IMG/VR virus record: IMGVR_UViG_3300019754_000010
Location: 1-37,553 of that record
From: a virus
Reading direction: 5' to 3' (one strand)
Length of the DNA: 37,553 nt
Part shown: positions 21,386 through 31,536 of the stretch, one piece after another
How the letters are laid out: every line of letters begins with the position of its first letter
Position numbering within the stretch: position 1 is the stretch's first letter
Position numbers and translations under genes: made by a program
The notes under the pieces: generated by a model
What the model saw: the letters and a program-made list of their open reading frames with translations, nothing else
Databases searched by the model: none
What the model was told of the DNA's origin: nothing

Positions 21386-24376
21386 ATGGCATTTAATTTT
21401 AAATGAGAATATGATAATGCAACAACTTATGTTATTAATGATACTGTAACATATTTATGATTATTTTATGCTTGTACTACTGGTACTACATGAAATCTAC
21501 CAACAGATGAGCTTTTTTGGGCTTTTGTTGAAACTCCAGAAATAAAAGTTGAAGATTTACCAGAAAAAACTGATTTAATAGTAGAAGATGATGAATTATT
21601 ACTTGCTGTTGATAGTGAAGATTCAAATAAAACAAAAAGAATAAAAGCAACTAAGTTTAAATGAGATAAGTGAGATAAATGAGATAAATGAGATCAAGGT
21701 GTTTGAGCTGTTTATACAACAATAAAAACTTCTGCTAATGTTAATCCAGCTTTACCTTATTCACATTATTTGGTAGATGCAAGTTGATGAGATATTTTAA
21801 TAACTTTACCAGATGTAGTAGCTTGAAATACAGATGAATTTAGAGTTACAATTGAAGCCGATACAAACAAATGTAGTATTACTACTGCTTGATGAACTCA
21901 AGAAATATGATCACAAACAACTATTATAAATCATACTGTTTGATGAAGTTTATTTTTGAAAGCGAATTGAGTAGATTGATATGATATAGTTTGAGATTCA
22001 AGAGCTTATTATAGAACTGTAACTTTAACTTGAAATTGAGTTACTGATTTATCGGTTTCTTGATATGAAAGCTGATCTATTTATCATTGTGATTTAGAGT
22101 CTTGAGAAACTAGAACTATTATAATTCCAGATACATTATCTCAGCCAGAGTGAGTATGGTTTAAGGCTATATTACATTGAGAATGAACTGTTGTAGTAAG
22201 AACTTTAACAAACCAACCAATAAATTGATTTTCTGAATTAGATATAACAAATAATTGAGGATGAGTAGAGTTAGCTTGGGTTGATGATCATTATATTATA
22301 GTACAAGATAGTAGACCAAAATCACAAAATGTAGCTTTAACATTTTATTCTTTATGAGAAGATAGTACAATAGTTGATCCAGATAGTGATTTTTATAAAC
22401 AATCTTGTAATTCAATAGATGACCCTAGGTTTGATCAATGAACACCGACTTTAACACAAGTAAGTTGAATTTCATGATTAGATATATATTGAGGTTGATT
22501 AATATGAGATGAATGAGTTATTGGTTGAGTGTTACCAGAATGACCAGTAGTTTCTAATGCTATATTAAGACTTGTTTCATGAGCTACATTTAATTATTAT
22601 GTAGAATATTATAAATATGAATTAGGATGAGCTGAAACATTATTGTGAACTTCTAGTAATTCTGTTGCAATATCATCAGCTATTTCAGCTGGATATCAAG
22701 TTACAGCAACTTTACCAGAAACTACATTTTGACCTACTGATAGACTTTTAAGAAAAATATATTTCAATAAGGTTTGAGTTTGAGTAGCTTCTACTGCTGA
22801 ATTTAGTGCAGAATGACCAGACCCTAGTTATTCACAAGTTTCAATTTGAGCTTCATCTATAACACATAATTCTTTATGAGGTATAGAAACAGCAAATATT
22901 TGAAACACTAAATGACATATAAATAATAAATATCCATTAGTTTTTCCAAATTTAACAACAACTGAAAGAGATGCTATTGTAAGCCCAGTTGCTTCAATGA
23001 AAATATTTAATACTACAACTTGAACATATCAAAATTATAATTGAGTTGAGTGGGTTGAGGATTGATGAGCTAGTTGAGGATGAAGAGATTTTCAATTATC
23101 AGAAGATTTATTAGCTTGAGAAATAGTTAAAGTGTTAGAAAGTTGAGAAGTTTGAGCTACTAGCCCGTTAGGTTTATATGGAAATAATACTAATTTTGAT
23201 TGAGCTATAAGTTCAGTATCAATAACAAAAATAGATAGAGATAAAGCATTTATTATTTATAGAGATGAATGAAATTCTAGTTTTTGAACTTGAATAGTAG
23301 CTACTGTTTCTTGAAATACAATTTCTTATTGATCTTCTGCTATATTTTCTACTGCAACCACTTTTGATCATTATGTAACACAAATAGATACAGATAAAGT
23401 ATTTATAGCCTTTAGAGATGGTGCTAATAATTATTGAACTTGAATAGTTTGAACCATATCTTGAACAACTATATCTTATTGAAGTAAATATATATTTGAT
23501 ACTACAGCATTAATAGAACAAATAGTAACTAAGAAAATAGATACAGATAAAATGTTTATAGCTTATAATAATTCAAATTGAACTTGAATAGTAGCAACGA
23601 TTTCTTGAACTATAGTTTCTTATTGAACACCTACTGTTTTTGAATGATCTAATGTAAATTATACTATATCTTGCACAAGTATTGATACTAATAAGATTTT
23701 TATATCTTATGTTCAATGAACAAGTAATTCTAATTGAATAGTTTGAATTATATCTTGAACAGATATATCTTATTGAACAGAGGTAAGATATGCTTGAAGT
23801 CATAGTGGTAGTGCAGAAGTTGTTACATTATGAAAAGATAAAGTTTTTATATGATACATAATATCTAGTAAATTAAAATGAATAGTCGCTAATATATCTT
23901 GAAATGAAATAATATTTTGATGAGAAAGTTTAGATTTATTTTCATTATCTGCTTGACAAGTAACTTGTACTACAATTAATTGACAAAAGGTTTATATGTC
24001 ATTTCAAGAAACTTGATGAGATGATTGATTTTCAATAATAGCAAAAATTAAATGAACAGATATTATTAGCTCAAGCCAATTTGAATTTGATACTAGTATA
24101 TATAATCATCCAGCTTCTTGTTTGATTGATAGTTCAAAAGTATTTTTAGCTTATGAAGCTTGAGGTACTAATTGAACTTGAATAGTCTATAATGTGTCTG
24201 ATTTAGATAACTTAATTTGAGTACTACAAGAAGATTGATTAACTTGAGAAACGAAAAATGTTACTACTTTATGAGGTATTTCTACTGCAGTAACTTGATT
24301 AACACCTGGATCTGAATTAGATTATTGAACTGTAATTAGTAGTGATGAAGTTTTAGTTCACAGAAATAATGTATAA
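21386..24376 (+). CDS. Tail fibre with collagen-like repeat and 7-bladed propeller
   Basis: This 996-aa protein is the likely receptor-binding fibre. Residues 1-50 resemble a carbohydrate-binding small domain (YDNATTYVINDTVTYLG). A collagen-like KGDKGDKGDKGDQG follows at about residues 92-105, where the first four Gly are UGA. A beta-rich shaft runs to about 590. From about 614 to 942 seven similar units of 48-52 residues carry an ID-x-D/N-KVFIAY strand and a GTGIVATISGTTISYG strand, as in a seven-bladed beta propeller. The helper gene at 24388 follows after 11 bases. Confidence 0.85.
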
Positions 24377-24387
24377 TTTATAAAACC

Positions 24388-24891
24388 ATGAAAACATTAA
24401 TAAACAAAAAAGATAATTCTTCAATTTATATTTGAGAAAATATTGAATTTGTATCAGAAAATCAAACAAAATGTTGAAAAGCATTATTTTGAATGATATG
24501 AAGTAAAGATTGAATAATAGAAGATATTGATAGCTTCCCAACTGATTGGGAGGCTTGAAAATATCTATTTATAGATTGAGAATTTATATTAGATCAAAAA
24601 AAAGAAGAAATCAGAAAAGAAAACATTCAAAAAGAAGCTTATAAAGAGTTTGTAGAATCTCTAGAAATCATTAATGAAAAATATACTAGAGATGAACAAC
24701 AAACTTTTGATTTAAAACTTAGAGAAGCTGAAAAGGTTTTATCTGGTTGAGAATCTGTATTTCTTACTGCTTTGTGTGTAGATTGAGAAACTACTAAAGA
24801 ATTAGCTGAAACAATTAAAATTAATTCTATTAATTATCAAATGTTATATGCACAAGCTGAAAAAATATTAAGAGAAAAACTTAAATCATAA
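24388..24891 (+). CDS. Tail-fibre-associated protein (DUF4376-like C-terminus)
   Basis: This 167-aa protein directly follows the fibre gene. The N-terminal part (KYLFIDGEFILDQKK near residue 67) looks like the small domain of tail fibre assembly proteins. The helical C-terminus YTRDEQQTFDLKLREAEK and later LAETIKINSINYQMLYAQAEK resemble the DUF4376-type C-terminal helices found in fibre-associated proteins. It probably helps fibre trimerisation or attachment. Confidence 0.68.
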
Positions 24892-24901
24892 ATATAAAAT
24901 T

Positions 24902-25276
24902 ATGAAATTTACTGTTGCAATGAAACAGAATTGATTATTAAAAAAAATCCCTAATACTAAATATTTTGAAGTTAGAGAAAGTTTTATTTGGTTGTTAGAT
25001 TATTCTAATAAAAAAGAAAAAATAATAATTTTAAAATGATTTAAAACTGATTTTTGAACAATACCTAGACTTTTAAGAATATTTTTTAATCCTACAAGAT
25101 ATATTAGTTATGTTTTGCATGATTGGGGTTATTCTAAATATAATGTTAAATATTCTAGAAAACAAATAGATCTAATGTTATTAGAAGCTTTAAATGTAGA
25201 GTGAGCCAGTATGATTGAAAAAAGCTTAGTTTATTTAGGTGTTAGAATGTTTTGATGGATTAAATATAAAAAATAA
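24902..25276 (+). CDS. DUF1353 family phage protein
   Basis: This 124-aa protein has the DUF1353 signature GFKTDFGTIPRLLRIF (residues about 45-60, Gly encoded by UGA) followed by YVLHDWGY (about 70-77), with its invariant His-Asp. DUF1353 proteins are found near lysis and tail genes of many phages and are of uncertain biochemical function. They may be Asp/His hydrolase-like. It lies between the fibre-associated gene and the holin, before a strong terminator. Confidence 0.85.
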
Positions 25277-25282
25277 CTTGTA

Positions 25283-25336
25283 AAAAGCTTTAAAATTACT
25301 ATTATTAAAAGTAGTGAGTTTAAAGCTTTTATTTTA
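25283..25336 (+). terminator. Terminator after tail genes
   Basis: AAAAGCTTTAAA (25283-25294) pairs with TTTAAAGCTTTT (25319-25330), continued inside by a TTACTA/TAGTGA arm that has a G-U pair when the plus strand is transcribed. A T-rich ATTTTAAA follows. It separates the tail operon from the lysis cassette. Confidence 0.75.
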
Positions 25337-25341
25337 AATAT

Positions 25342-25806
25342 ATGCCAATTAACACTACTAATACAGCAACGGGTATATTACTTACAACCTTTGCAACTGA
25401 TATACAAATAAAAGGAATTTGAACTATTTTTACTCTATTTTTTACGACCCTCATAGGCTGAAATGAACTTGCAATATTTATAATTTTTTTATGATACTTT
25501 ATAGACTTTACTCTTTGACTGGTAATAGCATTCAAAGAAATAGAGTTTGAACTAAGTAAATTCTTTAAATGAGCCTCTAAAATACTAATATATTGAATAT
25601 TCTTAGTTATTTGACTCTCATTAGATACAACATTGCACACATGAAGCTTTTTTATGTCTACAATGTTTGCATTTATAACTATATCAGACTCTATAAGTAT
25701 TCTTAGAAAAATACATAAATTATGATATAGTACACCAGTTTTTATTGAAAAATATTTATTATCTTATAAAAAGAACCTAGAAGATGGAAAATTTATGAAA
25801 AAGTAA
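25342..25806 (+). CDS. Holin, toxin-secretion/phage-lysis type
   Basis: This 154-aa membrane protein has about four hydrophobic segments (residues about 25-42, 44-65, 84-98 and 105-120) separated by short charged loops, with a helical basic C-terminus. Pattern and length fit the phi-LC3/phage_holin_4-type families, which form holes in the inner membrane to release endolysin. It uses more codons ending in C (ACC, CTC, GGC, TTC) than its neighbours, which may mean later arrival. It heads the lysis cassette and overlaps the next gene by 23 bases. Confidence 0.8.
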
Positions 25807-26008
25807 CATAACTTGGCAAGATTGTTTAGTTATACTATTATTAGCAATAATAGCTTATTTCTTTTATGTTCAAGCTTGTAATACTGAACTTTTACTAGAT
25901 ATTGAAGAATGACATTCTCAAGATTTTACAGATATAAATAATAAGTTAGATTATATTGTAGATAAATTAGAAGAACCAATAGAAACAAATTTTATTATTA
26001 AACAATAA
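25784..26008 (+). CDS. Spanin-like membrane-anchored protein, 74 aa
   Basis: It starts inside the holin gene in another frame (+1). Residues 14-30 form one membrane segment (CLVILLLAIIAYFFYVQ), followed by a helical, charged, soluble tail. This is the shape of an i-spanin or Rz-like protein, where the tail reaches across the periplasm. A lone i-spanin would need a partner, which was not seen. It could also be a holin regulator. The 14-base tandem repeat at 25997 covers its stop. Confidence 0.6.
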
Positions 26009-26024
26009 TTATTAAACAATAATT
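25997..26024. repeat. 14-bp tandem duplication
   Basis: ATTAAACAATAATT occurs twice in direct succession (25997-26010, 26011-26024). It covers the stop codon of the spanin-like gene and the region just before the start at 26028. It could have arisen by slippage and now sets the spacing of the next gene. Confidence 0.85.
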
Positions 26025-26027
26025 ATT

Positions 26028-26162
26028 ATGTGAAGAAAAGTAAATATCTATATAACACCTAAAGATCTTAAAGACTTTAAATGAAAAGAAGTTAAAATGG
26101 AGATAAAAAAAGACACAAGCAATAATTATGTTACACCTTGGGAAAAAAGACATTTAAGCTAA
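26028..26162 (+). CDS. Hypothetical protein, 44 aa
   Basis: This small basic soluble protein has RKVNIYITPKDLKDF then a Lys/Glu-rich middle. The frame stays open through two UGA codons. It lies between the spanin-like and peptidase genes with 8-19-base gaps, which suggests translation within the same transcript. No function is recognised. Confidence 0.58.
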
Positions 26163-26170
26163 TAAAAATT

Positions 26171-26884
26171 ATGTATAATTTTACTAAAAAATTTAAAAAA
26201 CATATTTACAACCAAAATATAAGTAATGATTTTGCAAATGATTGTACAGTTTTTACTCAGATGATGATTTTAGCATTAACTTATGATATTTGGTTAAAAT
26301 ATTCAACTTGAAATAGATTAGTTGATTATTTTCTAAATATATGAAAACTACATATTTGATGAGCTATATTTGAAATAATATATTGAGCTTCTGCTTATTT
26401 ATTTACTAAAAGATCTTGAACTCAAGTTATAGTAGATAAAGAAAATATTTTTAATGATAGTTTTGATAAAAAATTAAAACAATGATTTGCTTTTTGATTG
26501 TGATTAATTAATTGAAATAGTATATATTTAAAAGCTGTTAATGATTGAGTTTTAACAAAAAAGAATATAGATTCGATCCTGGAAAAATGATGATGATTTT
26601 GACATAATAATTGTTATGCCTATATTGACTGAAATTATCGGATTTATGAGATATATAAGTGAACTAGAGTTAAGTGTGAGCTAGAAACACTAAAATATTG
26701 AGCTAAGAAAGGACTTTTTTATTCTCCCGTAAGAACATTCAAAATAACTGATAAAAGCTTGGAGAAAGCACTCTTTTTTTACAAAACATGAAAAAATAAA
26801 GAAATTCCAAAAAATGAAGAAAATATTTATAATAAAGCATCTCAATTAAGAGTTTTTAGATCAGAATACAAAAAAACACCATAA
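26171..26884 (+). CDS. Cysteine/histidine peptidase-like protein (papain-like), 237 aa
   Basis: This is the last rightward gene, placed in the lysis cassette. A candidate nucleophile Cys25 lies in NDFANDCTVF, and a candidate catalytic His lies in GGGFGHNNCYAYIDGNYRIY (about residues 147-166), with Asn/Asp after it. The order Cys, His, Asn/Asp and the beta context are those of papain/C39-like peptidases, used by some phage endolysins or as protein maturation enzymes. A hydrophobic stretch lies near 60-85. Its stop codon lies inside the shared terminator. The family is inferred, not certain. Confidence 0.6.
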
Positions 26885-26897
26885 TCGGTGTTTTTTT
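26870..26897. terminator. Bidirectional terminator between converging operons
   Basis: The 11-bp stem AAAAAAACACC/GGTGTTTTTTT (26870-26880 with 26887-26897, loop ATAATC) has a T-run on either strand, so it can stop rightward lysis transcripts and leftward endolysin transcripts. The stop codon of the rightward gene is within the loop. Confidence 0.9.
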
Positions 26898-26971
26898 GTA
26901 GTTTTTTTATGTTTACTTTCCTATGTATTTATTAGCATATATATTATATATATTAATAGAGGTTTTGCAAG

Positions 26972-28024
26972 TTAAAGTTTTAATTGTTTATCTTCATCTG
27001 ATCTTCTTTTTTCCAATCAAGATAATACTATTTTTTTTCAATTTTTATAATATCAATTATATTGTTTAAAATCATTTCATAATGCAGAATAAAATCAATT
27101 TTCTAGTTTCCGTTGTTGGTCATTATTTAAACTTCATATATTATAAATAAAACTTGCAACTGCTTTTTGTACATTTAAAGGGTATTGTCTTAGGTTATAT
27201 TTTTCTACATCTCTTTGGATTCTTACTCTTGATCTTTTTCTAGCTTCTTCTATATTTATTACTTCTCATTTATAACTAGGTGTTCAAACTCAAATACTCC
27301 AATGGTTTATGTCCCAATATGCTTTTAATTCTAATCATTCGTGTTTTTCAATAAATTGTTGTATTTCTATATTCATTTCTAAATCAGTAATCCAACCTCT
27401 TTGTTCTCTAATTTTAAAAGATTTTTCAGCTTTAATTATATCTCAATTAAAATATTCAAAACTTATATTTTCTTTATCTAACCATAATTCTAAATGTAGA
27501 TGGTAATTTTGACTTACTCAGCTAACATCGGTCTTACCGATAACAGTATTGTTTTTTAATCTATCTCATACCTTTAAAGTAGTTGTAGTATGTCAGTATA
27601 TAAAATACAAATTTCAATGTTTAATTGTAATATAATTACCTATTCTTTTATCATATCAAATATATTTAACTACATATTCTTTTTTAAAGTTTGGTGTTTT
27701 AACTTCAAAGCTTTGTCATCTAATACAAGCAATATCATAAGCATACATAGAACCATTACCTTTTTTAATGTGTGAATTTTCATCTTGCACCATTCTACAA
27801 TCACTTAAATTTGTTTCATTAAGTATGTCTATATTAGCATTAGTAGTATTTATTCATAAATAAAAGTTTCATACCATTAAAACTAATATATATAGTGTTC
27901 ATAAGAACAATATCTCCTTATAGCTTCTTTTAAAGAATTTTTTATCTATATTTTTAGATATTTGAGATTCTCTATATTCATAATGTGCTTTTATTTCTGA
28001 TTTAGAAAATACAGCTTTTTTCAT
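26972..28024 (-). CDS. Membrane-anchored endolysin: M23-like + GH24-like
   Basis: This 350-aa protein has three parts. Residues 38-58 are a signal-anchor membrane helix. Residues about 87-190 are an M23/LytM-like domain, with the late His-x-His (YHLHLELW) and a GHTTTT motif, but the first zinc His is replaced (MYAYDIA instead of HxxxD). From about 225 comes a phage lysozyme-type muramidase with EGLELKAYWD and WSIGVG, giving Glu, Asp and Ser at the T4 lysozyme E-D-T positions. It probably cuts peptidoglycan as a membrane-tethered enzyme. The M23 part may be a folded linker or substrate-binding remnant. It is alone on its transcript, behind the promoter at 28073. Confidence 0.85.
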
Positions 28025-28072
28025 AACATAAAATTATTTATTAAAGTAATACCTTTTTACTGGTACATATAA

Positions 28073-28102
28073 ATTATATCTTATTTGATTGTAATTTGTC
28101 AA
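28073..28102 (-). promoter_or_regulatory. Leftward endolysin promoter, TTGACA-18-TATAAT
   Basis: A minus-strand TTGACA (28097-28102) and TATAAT (28073-28078) are 18 bases apart, about 50 bases before the endolysin start at 28024. Both boxes match consensus, so the endolysin can be transcribed apart from the small-gene cluster upstream. Confidence 0.75.
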
Positions 28103-28170
28103 AAAAATATTAAATTAGCTATTTAAAGACAATTAACAATAAATATTGTTCACTTTATTTGTACAATAAG

Positions 28171-28263
28171 TTAATATTGTTCTTCTTCTCCATACGGGTC
28201 ATAGTTATCACACTGTATTTTATTACAAGTGCATTTCTTTTTATTATCTGTTATACATTTCAT
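28171..28263 (-). CDS. Cys-rich microprotein, 30 aa
   Basis: This very short gene overlaps the methyltransferase stop by 13 bases, with ATG inside its last codons. Four cysteines (positions 3, 11, 13 and 18) and a final acidic tail suggest a tiny metal-binding peptide. There is no recognised family. Overlap and frame favour a real coupled gene, but such short frames can be chance. Confidence 0.42.
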   Translation of the reverse strand: MKCITDNKKKCTCNKIQCDNYDPYGEEEQY

Positions 28264-28889
28264 TCTATTCTTTCTTTAGCTATATTAAAATAGTTTTCAT
28301 CTAGTTCAATTCAAATAAAATCTCTGTTTAAGTTTTTAGCAACTATTCAAGTTGAACCACTACCCATACAAGTATCAATTACCAAATCTCATTCATTACT
28401 ATTATCTTCTATTAATTCAGCTAATAGTTTATGGTTTTTTTCTGTTGGATGAAATTTACTACTTCAAGTAGAGTGCATAAACCAATTTTTTTTACATTTA
28501 CTATTTAATTTTCAAGTTCATTTCTTTTTAAACCATACAGCATTTTCTGTACCATTAAGATATACATATTCTCCATTCATAGGACTAGGATTTGTCTTAG
28601 CCCATATTAATTGCCTTGTAGTACCTTGTTTTTGTTGTGATTTCTTATTAAAAAAATCATATATATAAGAATATTGTTCATTTCAACAAAAGATAATAAA
28701 TATATCAGCACTTTCATATATATGATTTAAGAAATCTTCTAGCTCAAAAGTTTTATTATCAGCTTTATCTTTATCTAAATTCCTTAATCAGTTATCATCT
28801 CTATTAACAAATTCATAAGGAATATCAGTTAATAATAGTCTACATTTTGGTAATTCTTGCTTTAAGCAATCTCAGTTTATTAGTTTCAT
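28251..28889 (-). CDS. DNA methyltransferase, beta type (N4C or N6A)
   Basis: This 212-aa protein carries the catalytic motif as TDIPY (residues 21-25), a variant of D/S/N-P-P-Y, and SAM motif I late in the protein as DTCMGSGST (about 170-178), followed by GIELDENYFNIAKERI. Catalytic motif before motif I is the beta order. HPTEKN just before motif I is also typical. It probably modifies phage or host DNA to avoid restriction. It overlaps the next gene start (28880) by 10 bases. With the gamma-type enzyme at 3399 the phage has two different methyltransferases. Confidence 0.9.
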
Positions 28890-29080
28890 TCTCTCTTATT
28901 TAAAATGTAAGTTGTTTCATCTTTTATAGCTTCTATAATATATTTCTTTTCTACATAATTAGAAGAAGAGAAAGCTTTTATATAAGCATCAGTTAGTCTT
29001 TGTATCTTTATTTCTCATTCACTTATTTCTAAGCAATGATTGACAATATCAATGTCTTGTAATTCTACTGAGTTTTTCAT
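28880..29080 (-). CDS. Hypothetical protein, 66 aa
   Basis: This small helical, charged protein lies directly upstream of the methyltransferase and overlaps it by 10 bases (MKNSVELQDIDIVNHCL at the N-terminus). It has no recognised motif. It is one of five tiny overlapping genes here. It could modify the activity or specificity of the methyltransferase, but only position suggests this. Confidence 0.65.
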
Positions 29081-29083
29081 TTT

Positions 29084-29335
29084 TTAATTGTTTAAATATA
29101 ATTTTTTATCTTCTACACTATAACTTAATGTATCTCAATAATATAAAAAATGTTGAAGTATAAATTCTAAATTATCACTATGTCATCAAGTTTCAATCAT
29201 AACTTCTTCATAATATTTTTCTCATAAATGTATATCAGTTTTTTCTATATACTCTATGCTTCAATTTTCTCAATATTTATTAAGTAAATCATCAAACCTA
29301 TCTTTATCTATTTCATTTGTAAAATATATTTTCAT
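29084..29335 (-). CDS. Hypothetical protein, 83 aa
   Basis: This is an acidic protein rich in Tyr, Glu and Asp (DRFDDLLNKYGENGSIEYIE). Acidic, small and encoded in an early small-gene cluster, it could be a DNA-mimic or defence inhibitor, but this is only an idea. An in-frame ATG at 29350 would add five residues. The start at 29335 keeps the overlap with the next gene moderate (32 bases). Confidence 0.62.
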
Positions 29336-29513
29336 ATTCTTTTTCTTCATTTAATAAATCTAATATTTGTTGCACAATCTTTTTAACATTCCCCTTTACT
29401 TCCCTTATTTTGTCATAGTCTTCTAACAATTCATTAATCCTATGTAACTCATTTTGTTCTCATATTTTTCTAGCCTTGTCTACAATTTCTGTATAATTTC
29501 TAATTTGTTTCAT
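29304..29513 (-). CDS. Hypothetical helical protein, 69 aa
   Basis: This protein is predicted to be almost all helix, with alternating Glu/Lys and Leu/Ile (RKIGEQNELHRINELLEDYD) that suggest a short coiled coil. It overlaps the 83-aa gene in another frame and ends within it. No function is recognised. Confidence 0.6.
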
Positions 29514-29514
29514 A

Positions 29515-29619
29515 TTATTTAATTATTTCTAAATTTCTATACTCTTTTCAAGGAGCTATTGTTTCTGTTTCTCATTTGTACCGTTTCCCGAACCTTTTAT
29601 ATTCATATTTAATTTTCAT
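29515..29619 (-). CDS. Hypothetical protein, 34 aa
   Basis: A short basic peptide (KIKYEYKRFGKRYKGETE) is encoded just upstream of the 69-aa gene. Two UGA codons must be Gly to keep it open. Several Tyr and basic residues suggest nucleic-acid binding. Very short, so only moderately likely to be real. Confidence 0.45.
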
Positions 29620-29662
29620 TATTATTCATTAATTTTATATCAAATAAATATAGAAAAGAATA

Positions 29663-29974
29663 TTAGATAATAAATCTCTCTTTTGGTCGTAAGTTTTTTC
29701 ATAATATAACTTCTCTTTTTACATAAGTAATTAATATATATTCTATTTTATATGGTTTAGCATATATAAATTGATGTTCTCAATCTGTAATTTTATATTT
29801 TCAATCCCTAGTATAACATACTCTTATCTTATTTCAATTGTATTCTCATTTAATTATAAATTGTTTAAAAATTTTTTCTCAAAATTTTTTTGCATCCGAT
29901 TTAGTTTTACATGTTGGATTTCTATCTTTTATTTGATAAATACAATGTTTTGTTAATTCTACATAAATTTTCAT
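29663..29974 (-). CDS. Hypothetical basic protein, 103 aa
   Basis: This Lys/Tyr/Ile-rich protein mixes helix and beta (KHCIYQIKDRNPTCKTKSDA near the N-terminus, CYTRDGKYKITDGEHQF in the middle). The pattern is like toxin/nuclease-fold small proteins (RelE/BrnT-like) with a His-rich start, but no catalytic set can be fixed. It follows the Pif1 gene by seven bases. Confidence 0.68.
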
Positions 29975-29981
29975 AATATTT

Positions 29982-31262
29982 TTATTTTAGAAAATTTTTC
30001 ACATCTTTATCAGCGAAAATATCTTTTGATTTTAGTTTTGTTAATAATTGTAATCATTCAAAAGATCTGGCTCTAGAGAATGCAACATATACTTGTCAAG
30101 CAGAAAATGCTCCCCATCATAGATTTACAGCTACATGATCAAAGCTTTTACCTTGGCATTTATGTATTGTAATAGCAAATGCTGTTTTGAATGGATATTG
30201 AGTAAATGTTCAAAGTATAATTGGATTTCAAAATCAATCATTTCAATCAGTATTCATCCATTTATTTCTTCAAACTTCTATAATTTCTCAATCATCTTTT
30301 AAAATTGTAACAGAATTATCATAAACTTTTTTTATGGTTCATAGTGTTCAATTTACATAATATCAATCTTTATGATTAACGGTAAACATTATTCTAGCTG
30401 ACTCTTTAAAATTTATCCATAAATCATTCGGATACATTTCTTGTGGATATTCTCATGATATAAATGCTTTACTATTTATTGTCTTTCATGGTAATTCATC
30501 AAGTTTTTCTCTGTTGTAATTATATGCAATTTGATTTGTTGTAGATATTAAAATAGATTTTGGATGAATTTCTTCTTTTTTTATTAATTTTGAATTAAAA
30601 TAATCTATTATTTCTGGTGTATTATATCAATCTCTAACTAAGTTTAGCATATTTACAAAAGTTTGATCATCTTGTCTATAAACTTTTTTTAATTGCACTA
30701 TTTCAAAATTTTTTATATTAAAACTCTTTCAATGGAAAAAAAATAACTTTCAATCATACTTTTCATTATATTTTTCAAATGCTGGATTTTCTTTAGTTTT
30801 TTCTCTATCTAAAAATTTTTGTTCTGGTACTGGTGGAAGCTGGTATAAATCTCATACTAAGATCAGTTGTTTTCATCAGAAAAACTCATCTTTTCAAGTA
30901 GCTTGTCGCATAACCTTATCAATCATATCAAATAAATCTGCTCTTTCCATTGATCATTCATCTATAACAAATGAGTCTATACTTTTTATATAATCCCTTA
31001 AATCATTGGTCATGGCACAGAACCATGATCAATTTTTTCAAGGTTTTAGATTAAAAAATCTATGTATAGTCATTCATCAGATCATCTCAGCAGAAACTCC
31101 AGTCGTTCAAAGGAAAATATACTTTTTCTTAGTATTTTCTTTCCAATAATTTATCAGAGTTGATTTTCAAGCTCATGCTTTTCAAGTTACAAATACAGAT
31201 TTAAATGTTTGCTCCATTATTTTTAATGCCCTAATTGCCTCTGGTTCAAACTTTAATCCCAT
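29982..31262 (-). CDS. Pif1/RecD-like SF1 helicase
   Basis: This 426-aa SF1B helicase has Walker A VTGKAGAGKST (residues 25-35) in which three of the glycines are UGA. Motif II is SFVIDEGSM near residue 97, motif III LVGDLYQLPP near 137-146, motif V-VI FAITIHKCQGKSFD and YVAFSRAR near the C-terminus. Such enzymes help lagging-strand replication, recombination or R-loop/G4 removal. It lies between the 87-aa gene and the small-gene cluster. Confidence 0.95.
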
Positions 31263-31268
31263 CTATTT

Positions 31269-31532
31269 TTATTGGTTATCTAATAGTCTGTGCATATCTT
31301 CAATATCAAGTTCAAATACATGACTTGCTTTAGCTCATGCCCAGAAAAATAAAACTTCTAGTTTTCTTTTTTCTATATTTATATCATCTATCACTTTTCT
31401 TAAAGTATCATATTTTTCTTCTTTTTTTGAGAAAAACTCCGTATATCATTCTTGATATACTACTATTAATGTGTTACTATCTTGTTCAAATACTGGATTT
31501 TTTATAGCTTTTCAGCTTCTTAAATTTGACAT
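31269..31532 (-). CDS. Hypothetical protein, 87 aa
   Basis: A small charged protein of mixed structure (SNTLIVVYQEGYTEFFSKKE) lies five bases after the SMC-like gene and six before the Pif1 gene, so it is probably in the same transcript as both. No motif is recognised. Role by context: replication or recombination accessory. Confidence 0.68.
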
Positions 31533-31536
31533 AAAA

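Noticed and set aside
28135-28150. AACAATA/TATTGTT inverted repeat as terminator or operator
   Set aside because: The 7-bp A/T stem with a two-base loop and no T-run is weak and common at this base composition.
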